The notes beneath the pieces are model-generated. The model saw only the letters and a list, made by a program, of their open reading frames with translations, ran no database searches and had not been told where the DNA came from. Shown one piece after another: positions 6,872 through 13,377 of a stretch of 21,008 bases of DNA (the stretch's first letter is position 1; each line of letters starts with the position of its first letter). The DNA lies in assembly GCA_964625525.1 (NCBI GenBank), contig CAZVEE010000060.1:1-21008 (forward strand), written 5' to 3'. Source of the DNA: CAZVEE01 sp964625525. Its GTDB lineage: Bacteria; Pseudomonadota; Alphaproteobacteria; JAJFIK01. The translations under genes were made by a program, and so were the position numbers.

Positions 6872-8395
6872 ATGCGTGTCGACCCGGAGTTTGGGCCCTT
6901 TGCCGCCCACTATGATCAAAGCGAACCCCAGGCGCTCACCACTCGCCTCATCGCTGATCTGGAGACCCCCGTCTCCGCGATGCTGAAGCTCGCCGAAGGG
7001 CGGCCCATGAGCGTGCTGCTGGAATCGGTCGAAGGCGGACAATCACGCGGGCGCTATTCCATCATCGGCCTGAAGCCGGACTTGCTTTTGAAAATTGAGG
7101 GCGACAAGGCATTCCTCAATGACCGGGCCCGGATCGACCAGGACGCCTTCGAGCCGTTGTCCCACACCCCGCTTGAGGCCTTGCGCACTGCCGTGGCCGG
7201 CTGCCGTTTGGCGCTGCCCGAGGGTGTGCCGCCCATGGCTGTGGGCCTGTTTGGCTACATGACCTATGACACGGTGCGGCTGATGGAAAATCTGCCAGTG
7301 CCCAAACATGATCCGGTGGGCGTGCCGGACGCCTTGTTCCTGCGTCCCACTGTGACCGTGGTGTTCGACTCGGTCACCGGTGAAGTGATCGTTACGACAC
7401 CGGTTTGGCCGCAGCCGGGCGTCTCGCCGCGCGCCGCCTATGACCGGGCACTCGAACGCCTGGCCGATGTGGTGCATGACCTGTCCCGGGCGCTACCGCG
7501 CCAGGATCTGGGCGAGATTCCCGCCGCCCTGCCCCAACCCCAGTCCAATATGACCCAGGCGGAGTATCATGCGGCCGTAGAACGGGCCAAGGAGTACATC
7601 CGTGCCGGTGACGTGTTCCAGGTCGTCCCCAGCCAGCGTTTCGCGATCCCTTTCCCGCTGCCGCCCTTTTCGCTCTATCGGGCGCTGCGCCGGCTCAACC
7701 CCTCGCCCTATCTGTTTCATCTGGATTTGGGCGACTTCGCGCTGGTGGGGTCGTCGCCGGAAATTCTGGTGCGCCTTCAGGACGGCACGGTCACCATTCG
7801 CCCCATTGCTGGCACCGCCAAGCGCGGCCGCACGGCCGAGGAAGACCGTCTGTATGCAGAACGCCTATTGAACGACGCCAAGGAACGCGCCGAACATCTT
7901 ATGCTGCTTGATCTAGGCCGCAACGATGTGGGCCGGGTGGCGGATGTGGGCAGCGTCGAAGTCACCGATCAGTTCATCATCGAGCACTACAGCCATGTGA
8001 TGCACATTGTCTCCAATGTGGAAGGCCAGTTGTCCGATGCTCACGACGCGGTCTCTGCCCTGTGTGCCGGGTTTCCCGCCGGTACAGTCTCGGGTGCGCC
8101 GAAAATCCGCGCCATGGAGATCATCAATGAGCTGGAGCCAGAGAAACGCGGCGTCTATGCGGGCATGGTGGGCTATTTCGCCTCCGATGGCTCCATGGAC
8201 AACTGCATTGCCCTGCGCACCGCGGTGGTCAAAGAGCACACGGTTTATGTGCAGGCTGGCGGCGGCGTGGTTGCTGACAGTGATCCGGAGTCGGAGTATC
8301 AGGAATCCCTAAACAAGGCGAGCGCTCTCTTCCGCGCCGCCCAGGAGGCTTATCGCTTCGCCCCAACCGTCCACCGGCGCTCTATCGCCGAGTAA
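6872..8395 (+). CDS. trpE: Anthranilate synthase component I
   Basis: TrpE converts chorismate to anthranilate, using ammonia supplied by TrpG, as the first committed step of tryptophan synthesis. The 507-residue product carries the feedback-inhibition motif LLES at residues 49-52 (tryptophan site), followed by GRYSIIG. The C-terminal chorismate-binding domain includes PIAGTAKRGRT, LMLLDLGRNDVGRV, CAGFPAGTVSGAPKIRAMEII and YVQAGGGVVADSDPESEY, all typical and intact. The ATG at 6872 fits the family start and has a weak GAGTGAG ribosome site upstream. It is separated from trpG by a convergent gene on the other strand: the trpE stop (8393-8395) directly abuts the stop of that gene. Possible regulation is through LLES feedback and the structured 98-base leader. 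Confidence 0.97.
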   Translation: MRVDPEFGPFAAHYDQSEPQALTTRLIADLETPVSAMLKLAEGRPMSVLLESVEGGQSRGRYSIIGLKPDLLLKIEGDKAFLNDRARIDQDAFEPLSHTPLEALRTAVAGCRLALPEGVPPMAVGLFGYMTYDTVRLMENLPVPKHDPVGVPDALFLRPTVTVVFDSVTGEVIVTTPVWPQPGVSPRAAYDRALERLADVVHDLSRALPRQDLGEIPAALPQPQSNMTQAEYHAAVERAKEYIRAGDVFQVVPSQRFAIPFPLPPFSLYRALRRLNPSPYLFHLDLGDFALVGSSPEILVRLQDGTVTIRPIAGTAKRGRTAEEDRLYAERLLNDAKERAEHLMLLDLGRNDVGRVADVGSVEVTDQFIIEHYSHVMHIVSNVEGQLSDAHDAVSALCAGFPAGTVSGAPKIRAMEIINELEPEKRGVYAGMVGYFASDGSMDNCIALRTAVVKEHTVYVQAGGGVVADSDPESEYQESLNKASALFRAAQEAYRFAPTVHRRSIAE

Positions 8396-9768
8396 TCAGC
8401 GTTGCAGGGTGGCCGCGCCGTCCGGAGCCCCGGCCGCCGCCAAGCGCTGGTCTTCCGGTGTGGGATCCAGCAGGTCGCTCAGCGTCACGAACTCATAGCC
8501 TTTGGCCTGCATTTCTGGGATCCACGTCTCTAGCGCCGCGATCGTGACCCGGTGCGGGTGGCCAATGGCGATGGCATAGCCCTTTCGCGCCACCACATGT
8601 TCGGTCTGCGTCAGCTGGCGTTCCACGAATGCCGTGCTGATTTCATGATCGAGGAACACGTCCCGCGACAAGGCCTCAAGCCCCGCCGCCCGCGCCGAAC
8701 GAGCCGCCACACTGCGCCCGCTTGTGAGCGAATCCAGGAAATAGAGCCGGCCATCACCGCCCGTCACCTGGCGTGCGCGCACCATCACCCGGTCCATCAG
8801 CATCCGGTTTTCCGTCAGCAGACTGCCCATGTGGTTGTTGAAGCCAACAAAGCCGTCAAACTGCTCGAACGACCAGTCGAGACGGCGGAGAAACTCCGCC
8901 TCCGGCAGATCGTGGCGCAAGGCATTCGGCCCTGGCAACTCCGGCCCATGCGGCTCCATGGGCAGATGTACGATCACCTCATGTCCCGCCGCCGCCGCTT
9001 CTTGTGTCAATGGCGAGGAATGATGCCCATAGGGCAGGAAGGCGAGCGTCATGGGCGCGGGCAACGCAATGGTGGCGCGGCTGCGGGAACGCTCCAACCC
9101 CAGATCATCGATGACGAGGGCAATGCGCCGGGACGTCCCCGGTAACGGCGGCAAGGGCTCGCGGAAGCGCCCCTGGGCTGTAAGCCACACGGGATCACTC
9201 TCGGCCATGGTCTTGAGCGGCGCCGGCGTCACCAGCAGCGGATCATCGAGCCGGAACGCCGCGCCCATAAGCACCGCCGACGGCACCGGGCTTGGCTGCG
9301 TCTCATGCTCCAGGGCCGATCGCTGCTCCAGGGCTGGGCGCTGCTCCAGGGCTGGGCGCTNNNNNNNNNNNNNNNNNNNNNNNNNNNNNNNNNNNNNNNN
9401 NNNNNNNNNNNNNNNNNNNNNNNNNNNNNNNNNNNNNNNNNNNNNNNNNNNNNNNNNNNNTGCTCCAGGGCCGATCGCTGCTCCAGGGCTGGGCGCTGCT
9501 CCAGGGCTGGGCGCTCGACCATGCCCATTTCCGCGGCATGCGCCGGCACAGCGGTAAAGGGCAGATCGAGCCCTCGCACCGCCTGCGCCAGTGGCGCCGC
9601 GACACTCACCCGCTCTCCCTGGGGGGACAGCATGGTCACACCCATCGCCGAGGCTGCGCCCACCGCGAGGCTCATGACAAGCGCGGTGACCGCATCCACC
9701 TTGCGGCGGGGACGCGTCCGGGTGCCGCGCGCAGACGCACGCGGCGCTTCTTCCACTGGCCCAGTCAC
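8396..9768 (-). CDS. Divergent polysaccharide deacetylase family protein, interrupted by an assembly gap
   Basis: This belongs to the divergent polysaccharide deacetylase family (PF04748, YibQ-like), envelope proteins with a NodB-type fold. The GTG at 9768 begins a short basic N-terminus and a membrane helix (about residues 24-47). A linker rich in the hexapeptide PALEQR follows, then, after the gap, the catalytic-type domain: RRIALVIDDLGLE, LAFLPYG, HEVIVHLPMEP, FNNHMGS, LYFLDSLTSG and AIGHPHRVT, with the expected Asp and His positions. With the gap counted as 100 bases the two halves are in different frames (1373 bases in total). They join in frame if the true gap is 2 modulo 3, which is exactly what an uninterrupted 18-bp repeat register predicts. 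I therefore read this as one intact gene rather than a pseudogene. It is convergent with trpE and divergent from trpG, inserted between trp genes. Confidence 0.85.
9306..9360. repeat. 18-bp tandem repeat, left side of gap (3 units)
   Basis: Three 18-bp units (9306-9323, 9324-9341, 9342-9359) plus the first base of a fourth. Units 2 and 3 are identical (TGCTCCAGGGCTGGGCGC). Unit 1 differs in three bases, with CCGATCGC in place of CTGGGCGC at its end. On the minus strand each unit encodes a hexapeptide of the PALEQR type (RSALEQ/H for the variant) in the linker of the deacetylase-family protein. All 55 bases are identical to 9461-9515. Confidence 0.97.
9361..9460. other. Assembly gap (100 N) inside a tandem repeat
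   Basis: Exactly 100 N, a conventional placeholder for a gap of unknown size. Both sides carry the same 55 bases of 18-bp repeat, so the gap is where an assembler could not resolve the copy number. For the surrounding gene to stay in frame the real length must be 2 modulo 3, including the negative value -55 (simple overlap) plus any multiple of 18. Confidence 0.97.
9461..9515. repeat. 18-bp tandem repeat, right side of gap (3 units)
   Basis: Three 18-bp units at 9461-9478, 9479-9496 and 9497-9514, in the same order as on the left side (variant, standard, standard). One further base (t9515) also matches the left copy. They encode ERPALEQRPALEQRSALE on the minus strand, between the membrane helix and the deacetylase-like domain. 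Confidence 0.97.
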
Positions 9769-9819
9769 TTAACCCTGACCCCACATCCACGGCGCGACCC
9801 CATCCCACCGAGTCGCGTA

Positions 9820-9849
9820 GATATACCACATCTCGGGGCACTGTGCCAA
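9820..9849 (-). promoter_or_regulatory. Candidate sigma70 promoter for the deacetylase-family gene
   Basis: On the minus strand TTGGCA (-35, 9844-9849) is followed after 17 bp by GTATAT (9821-9826), or after 18 bp by TATATC (9820-9825). The leader to the GTG start would be about 45 bases. An 11-bp palindrome, GGCAC-T-GTGCC (9837-9847), overlaps the -35 and could be a regulator site. The surrounding AT-rich patch (9843-9867) stands out from the GC-rich background. Confidence 0.5.
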
Positions 9850-9901
9850 TTTACTACAAAATATAGATGGCGTTCCCGTCGCGTTCCGCCGCGCGGCATG
9901 C

Positions 9902-9929
9902 TTGCGCGCGGCCGGGGGACGTGCATAGT
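9902..9929 (+). promoter_or_regulatory. Candidate sigma70 promoter for trpGDC-moaC
   Basis: TTGCGC (-35, 9902-9907) and CATAGT (-10, 9924-9929) are separated by 16 bp, with predicted initiation near 9936 and a leader of about 45 bases before the trpG ATG. The -10 runs into a perfect inverted repeat. It is back-to-back with the promoter of the deacetylase-family gene. Confidence 0.42.
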
Positions 9930-9945
9930 CTCGTGGGCACGAGAC
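9928..9945. promoter_or_regulatory. Perfect inverted repeat at the predicted trpG start site
   Basis: GTCTCGTG-GG-CACGAGAC, an 8-2-8 perfect inverted repeat centred at 9936.5, where transcription of trpGDC is predicted to begin. It could be an operator for a dimeric repressor or a 5' hairpin in the transcript. It does not resemble the enterobacterial TrpR operator. No T-run follows. Confidence 0.5.
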
Positions 9946-9980
9946 CCTGTGCTGGCCTGAGAGGAACGAAAGCCTAGCCG

Positions 9981-10559
9981 ATGATTCTGCTCATCGATAA
10001 CTACGATAGCTTCACCTACAACCTGCTCCATTACCTGGGCGAGTTGGGCGCGGATGTCCGGGTGGAACGCAATGACGCCTTGAGCGCCGATGCCGCGCTG
10101 GCGCTGAAGCCCGATGGCATCGTCATTTCCCCCGGCCCGTGCGATCCGGACAAGGCGGGCATTTCCCTGGACCTGGTGGACAAGGCCACGGGCAAGGTTC
10201 CCCTTTTCGGCGTGTGCCTGGGGCATCAAGCCATCGGTCAGGCCTTCGGGGGCAAAGTGATCCGCGCGCCGGAATGCATGCATGGCAAGCTCAGCCCCAT
10301 CCGGCACAAGGGCGCTGGCGTGTTCGCCGGAGTCGCGGATGGCTTCGAGGCAACGCGCTATCACTCCCTCGTGGTTGAAAAGGACAGCCTGCCGGACTGC
10401 CTGACGATTACGGCGGAGACGGACGACGGCCTGATCATGGGCCTTCAGCATCGGGACCACCCGGTTCACGGCGTGCAGTTTCATCCCGAAAGCATCGCGT
10501 CCCAATACGGGCACATGCTGCTTAAAAACTTCCTAACGGTGGTGGAGCAGGCCGCGTGA
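9981..10559 (+). CDS. trpG: Anthranilate synthase component II (glutamine amidotransferase)
   Basis: TrpG hydrolyses glutamine and passes ammonia to TrpE for anthranilate synthesis. The 192-residue class I amidotransferase opens with MILLIDNYDSFTYNL, has the oxyanion-region motif VISPGPCDP, the nucleophile Cys79 in FGVCLGHQAIGQ, and the His168/Glu170 pair in VQFHPES. In bacteria with one copy this subunit can also serve p-aminobenzoate synthase (PabA role); the context with trpD and trpC favours trpG. AGAGGA lies some 13 bases before the ATG. The stop overlaps the trpD start by 4 bases (GTGA), so it heads a tightly coupled trpG-trpD-trpC-moaC unit. Confidence 0.96.
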   Translation: MILLIDNYDSFTYNLLHYLGELGADVRVERNDALSADAALALKPDGIVISPGPCDPDKAGISLDLVDKATGKVPLFGVCLGHQAIGQAFGGKVIRAPECMHGKLSPIRHKGAGVFAGVADGFEATRYHSLVVEKDSLPDCLTITAETDDGLIMGLQHRDHPVHGVQFHPESIASQYGHMLLKNFLTVVEQAA

Positions 10560-11602
10560 GGGCCGCCCCATCCCCCGCCGGCGATCTCGGCCCTCTCATC
10601 GGCCATCTCGCCCATGGCGCCACCTTGACCGAGGCGCAGGCGCGCAGTGCCTTTGATGCCATCATGGATGGCACGGTCGGCGAGGCCCAACTCGCCGCCT
10701 TTGTCATGGGCTTGGCCGTGCGCGGGGAAACCGTTGACGAGATCACCGCTGGGGCAAAAGCCTTGCGCGCCCGGGCCACGCCCGTCCACGCCCCTGCTGG
10801 CGTGATCGACACCTGCGGCACCGGCGGTGATGCCAAAGGCACGGTGAACATATCCACCACAGTCGCCTTCGTGCTGGCGGGCGCGGGCGTCCCGGTGGCC
10901 AAGCATGGCAATCGCGCCGCGTCCTCCCGGTCCGGATCCTCCGATGTGCTCGCCGCGCTCGGCGTCAATCTGGAGGTGAGCCCCGAAGACGTGGCCCGCG
11001 CCATTGAGACCGCGGGCATCGGTTTTCTCATGGCCCCGCGCCACCACGCGGCCATGCGTCATGTGGCGGGGGTACGCCAGGCCCTGCGCATCCGGACGAT
11101 TTTCAATCTGCTCGGTCCGCTCTCAAACCCGGCCGGCGCGAAGCATCAACTGCTGGGCGTCTTTGATGCCCGCTGGCTCACGCCCATGGCAGAGGTTCTG
11201 CGCAATCTGGGCGCTGAACGAGTGTGGGTCGTGCACGGTCTGGATGGTTTGGATGAGCTGTCCATCGCCGGCCCGAGCCGCGTGGCGGCCCTTGAACGCG
11301 GCGCCATTGAGACCTTCGACATCCGCCCCGAAGACGCGGGCCTGCGTCCTGCGCCTCTGGAGGCGCTTGCCGGCGCTGGCCCAGAGGAGAACGCCGCGGC
11401 CCTGCGAGCCGTGCTCGACGGTGAGCGGGGCGCTTATCGCGACGTGGTGCTGCTGAATGCGGCCGCCGGCCTGATGGTCACGGATCGGGCGGGCGATCTG
11501 CGCGAAGGCGTCGCGCTCGCCGCGCAAAGCATCGACGAGGGCCACGCCGCCACCGCGCTCTCGACCCTCATCGCCGAGACCACGGCACGGAGCCCCCAAT
11601 GA
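10556..11602 (+). CDS. trpD: Anthranilate phosphoribosyltransferase
   Basis: TrpD joins anthranilate to phosphoribosyl pyrophosphate, the second step of tryptophan synthesis. The 348-residue product has the expected small helical N-terminal domain and the glycine-rich PRPP site: DTCGTGGDAKGTVNIST at about residues 85-101, VAKHGNRAASSRSGSSDVL at about 114-132, and IRTIFNLLGPLSNPA. Translation starts at a GTG whose bases overlap the trpG stop (GTGA), and its own TGA overlaps the trpC ATG (ATGA), both signs of translational coupling. Length and motifs are normal. Confidence 0.96.
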   Translation: MRAAPSPAGDLGPLIGHLAHGATLTEAQARSAFDAIMDGTVGEAQLAAFVMGLAVRGETVDEITAGAKALRARATPVHAPAGVIDTCGTGGDAKGTVNISTTVAFVLAGAGVPVAKHGNRAASSRSGSSDVLAALGVNLEVSPEDVARAIETAGIGFLMAPRHHAAMRHVAGVRQALRIRTIFNLLGPLSNPAGAKHQLLGVFDARWLTPMAEVLRNLGAERVWVVHGLDGLDELSIAGPSRVAALERGAIETFDIRPEDAGLRPAPLEALAGAGPEENAAALRAVLDGERGAYRDVVLLNAAAGLMVTDRAGDLREGVALAAQSIDEGHAATALSTLIAETTARSPQ

Positions 11603-12414
11603 CGACCATCCTGGATCGGATCAAAGCCTACAAGCTCGACGAGATTGCCGCACGCAAAGCCCGCCACCCCCGCGAGGTGGTGGAAGAAGCCGCCCGTAAG
11701 GCGCCCCGCGTGCGCGATTTCCGCGCTGGCATGGATGCGGCGCTGCGCCGCGTGCCTTTCGCCGTCATCGCCGAAATCAAGAAGGCGAGCCCGTCCAAAG
11801 GCCTGATCCGGGACGCTTTCGACCCGCCCGCCCTCGCCCGCGCCTATGCCAAAGGCGGCGCCGCGTGCCTGTCGGTGCTGACCGACACGCCGTCTTTTCA
11901 GGGGGCGGATGACCATCTTCCAGCCGCCCGCGAGGCGGTCACCCTGCCGGTCTTGCGCAAGGATTTCCTGTTCGATCCCTACCAAGTGGCCGAAGCTCGG
12001 GCTCTCGGCGCCGACTGTATCCTGATTATCATGGCCGCCGTCAGCGACGCAGAAGCCGCCGCCCTGGAGCGCACGGCCTTCGCTTGGGGCATGGACGTGC
12101 TTGTGGAAATCCATGACGAGGCGGAACTGGACCGGGCGCTGAAACTCGACAGTCCCCTGATTGGCGTCAACAATCGCAACTTGCACTCCTTCGAGACGAC
12201 CCTGGAGACCACCGAGCGGCTGGTGCCGCTGATCCCCGGTGACCGGATCATCGTCGCCGAGAGCGGCCTCTCCTCGCGCGCCGATCTGGAACGCCTTGCC
12301 GCCATCGGCGTCACGCGCTTTCTCATCGGCGAAAGCCTGATGCGTCAGACGGATGTGGCCGGTGCGCTTGAAGCCTTGATCGGAGCGGGCCTCAGTGCCC
12401 AGGCCATGCCATGA
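11599..12414 (+). CDS. trpC: Indole-3-glycerol-phosphate synthase
   Basis: TrpC closes the indole ring, turning carboxyphenylamino-deoxyribulose phosphate into indole-3-glycerol phosphate. The 271-residue monofunctional TIM barrel has Glu59 and Lys61 in AVIAEIKKASPSKG, Lys121 in LRKDFLFDPYQV, Glu170 in VEIHDE and the Asn pair at 191-192 in GVNNRNL, with the phosphate site in VAESGLSSRADL. These match the catalytic residues known for the family. There is no TrpF domain, so the isomerase must be encoded elsewhere (trpF, trpB and trpA are not in the window). It overlaps trpD upstream and moaC downstream by 4 bases each. Confidence 0.97.
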   Translation: MTTILDRIKAYKLDEIAARKARHPREVVEEAARKAPRVRDFRAGMDAALRRVPFAVIAEIKKASPSKGLIRDAFDPPALARAYAKGGAACLSVLTDTPSFQGADDHLPAAREAVTLPVLRKDFLFDPYQVAEARALGADCILIIMAAVSDAEAAALERTAFAWGMDVLVEIHDEAELDRALKLDSPLIGVNNRNLHSFETTLETTERLVPLIPGDRIIVAESGLSSRADLERLAAIGVTRFLIGESLMRQTDVAGALEALIGAGLSAQAMP

Positions 12415-12887
12415 GCCGCCTCACCCATTTCGATGAGGCCGGCCACGCCGCCATGGTGGATGTGGGCCAGAAGCCGGAGACCGCCCGCCTTGCCATCGCT
12501 CGCGGCCATATCCTCATGGCGCCAGAGACCTTGGCGCTGATCGAAGCGGGCCGTGCGGACAAGGGCGACGTGCTCGGCGTCGCGCGTCTTGCCGGCATTA
12601 TGGCCGCCAAGCGCACTAGCGACCTCATTCCGCTCTGCCACCCGCTGCCACTGTCCAAAGTGAGCCTGGACTTTACGCCGGACGCCACTCTGCCTGGCCT
12701 CATCATTGAGGCCAGCATCAGCCTGACCGCCCGCACCGGCGCGGAAATGGAAGCGCTCACCGCCGTGACTGTCGCCGGCCTCACCATCTACGACATGGTC
12801 AAAGCCACCGACAAGACCATGCGCCTGGACGCCGTCCGCCTGACCCGCAAAGAGGGCGGCAAGTCGGGCACATTCACCGCCCCGTGA
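12411..12887 (+). CDS. moaC: Cyclic pyranopterin monophosphate synthase
   Basis: MoaC forms cyclic pyranopterin monophosphate from the MoaA product, an early step of molybdenum cofactor synthesis. The 158-residue protein has the family motifs GIMAAKRTSDLIPLCHPLPL (Lys67), GAEMEALTAVTVAGLTIYDM and Asp128/Lys131 in DMVKATDKTM, which correspond to catalytic residues in E. coli MoaC. Its ATG overlaps the trpC stop (ATGA), so in this genome it is read as the last gene of the trpGDC unit. moeA follows one gene later. moaA, moaD and moaE are not seen here. Confidence 0.97.
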   Translation: MSRLTHFDEAGHAAMVDVGQKPETARLAIARGHILMAPETLALIEAGRADKGDVLGVARLAGIMAAKRTSDLIPLCHPLPLSKVSLDFTPDATLPGLIIEASISLTARTGAEMEALTAVTVAGLTIYDMVKATDKTMRLDAVRLTRKEGGKSGTFTAP

Positions 12888-12901
12888 CAGATCGCTATAC
12901 T
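12873..12901 (+). promoter_or_regulatory. Candidate promoter for the membrane protein-moeA pair
   Basis: TTCACC (-35, 12873-12878), inside the end of moaC, and TATACT (-10, 12896-12901) are 17 bp apart. A start near 12908 would give a leader of about 55 bases. It would let moeA be expressed independently of the trp genes. The -10 is a good match and the -35 moderate. Confidence 0.4.
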
Positions 12902-12963
12902 GAGATGAACGAAGGGTGAGTCGCCCCGCCCCAGCGGACGGTTAAAACGCGACGGAAACGGAC

Positions 12964-13377
12964 ATGGCACTTCTACGCAGCATGATGGCGGTCGCCTTGG
13001 GCATCTTGGCGGCCTGGGCCTTGTATGAAGGGGGCCTCGCGCTTGGCGGGCTGCTGTTCCCGGCCCTGCCGGGCGCGGACGGCTTCGTGGACGAGCCCAT
13101 CGCCCAGGCCTTTGTGCTGACGGTCTGGTTCGTTGCGGGCACCATTGGTGCCTTCACGGCGGCGCTGGCCGTGCGGCGCGCCGAGGCGCTGCATGCGCTG
13201 CTGTTCGGCCTCGTGCTGTTGGCTTTTGGCATTGAGGCGCTCATCAATCCCAATCCCGGCTGGCCGCTTTGGTTCCGGGCCCTGATCGTCGCGACCATGC
13301 CTGTCCAAATCTGGATGGGCGCGACCCTCGTGATCACCGCGCGCCAGCAGCCGCCCAACTCCTCAGGCCCCGCATGA
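12964..13377 (+). CDS. Four-helix integral membrane protein between moaC and moeA, function unknown
   Basis: I do not recognise a named family. The 137-residue product is hydrophobic with about four membrane segments: SMMAVALGILAAWALYEGG, AQAFVLTVWFVAGTIGAFTAAL, ALHALLFGLVLLAFGIEAL and WFRALIVATMPVQIWMGATL. A short proline-rich tail follows. It begins 76 bp after moaC behind a possible promoter. Its last bases overlap the moeA ATG (ATGA), so it is co-translated with moeA. That coupling is the only hint at a link with molybdenum cofactor metabolism; the sequence has no visible ligand motif or transporter signature. The ribosome site is weak (GGAAACGGAC). Confidence 0.75.
   Translation: MALLRSMMAVALGILAAWALYEGGLALGGLLFPALPGADGFVDEPIAQAFVLTVWFVAGTIGAFTAALAVRRAEALHALLFGLVLLAFGIEALINPNPGWPLWFRALIVATMPVQIWMGATLVITARQQPPNSSGPA

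Noticed and set aside
9306..9515. Short repeats considered as a CRISPR array
   Set aside because: Units are contiguous 18-mers without spacers and lie in frame inside a coding sequence.
8396..9768. Deacetylase-family gene as a frameshifted pseudogene
   Set aside because: The frame change falls exactly in the N-run, and the repeat register predicts a gap length that restores the frame; both halves are otherwise intact.
8396..9841. Deacetylase-family gene starting at 9841 and reading straight through the 100 N
   Set aside because: The 5' part of that reading (MPRDVVYLRDS...) has no membrane helix and is shadow-like. The frame from GTG 9768 gives a proper anchor and repeat linker. The frame across N is meaningless because the gap size is arbitrary.
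9833..9849. Sigma54-like TGGCAC upstream of the deacetylase-family gene
   Set aside because: No TTGC at the required spacing and no GC doublet ten bases on; the sigma70 reading (TTGGCA-17-GTATAT) fits better.
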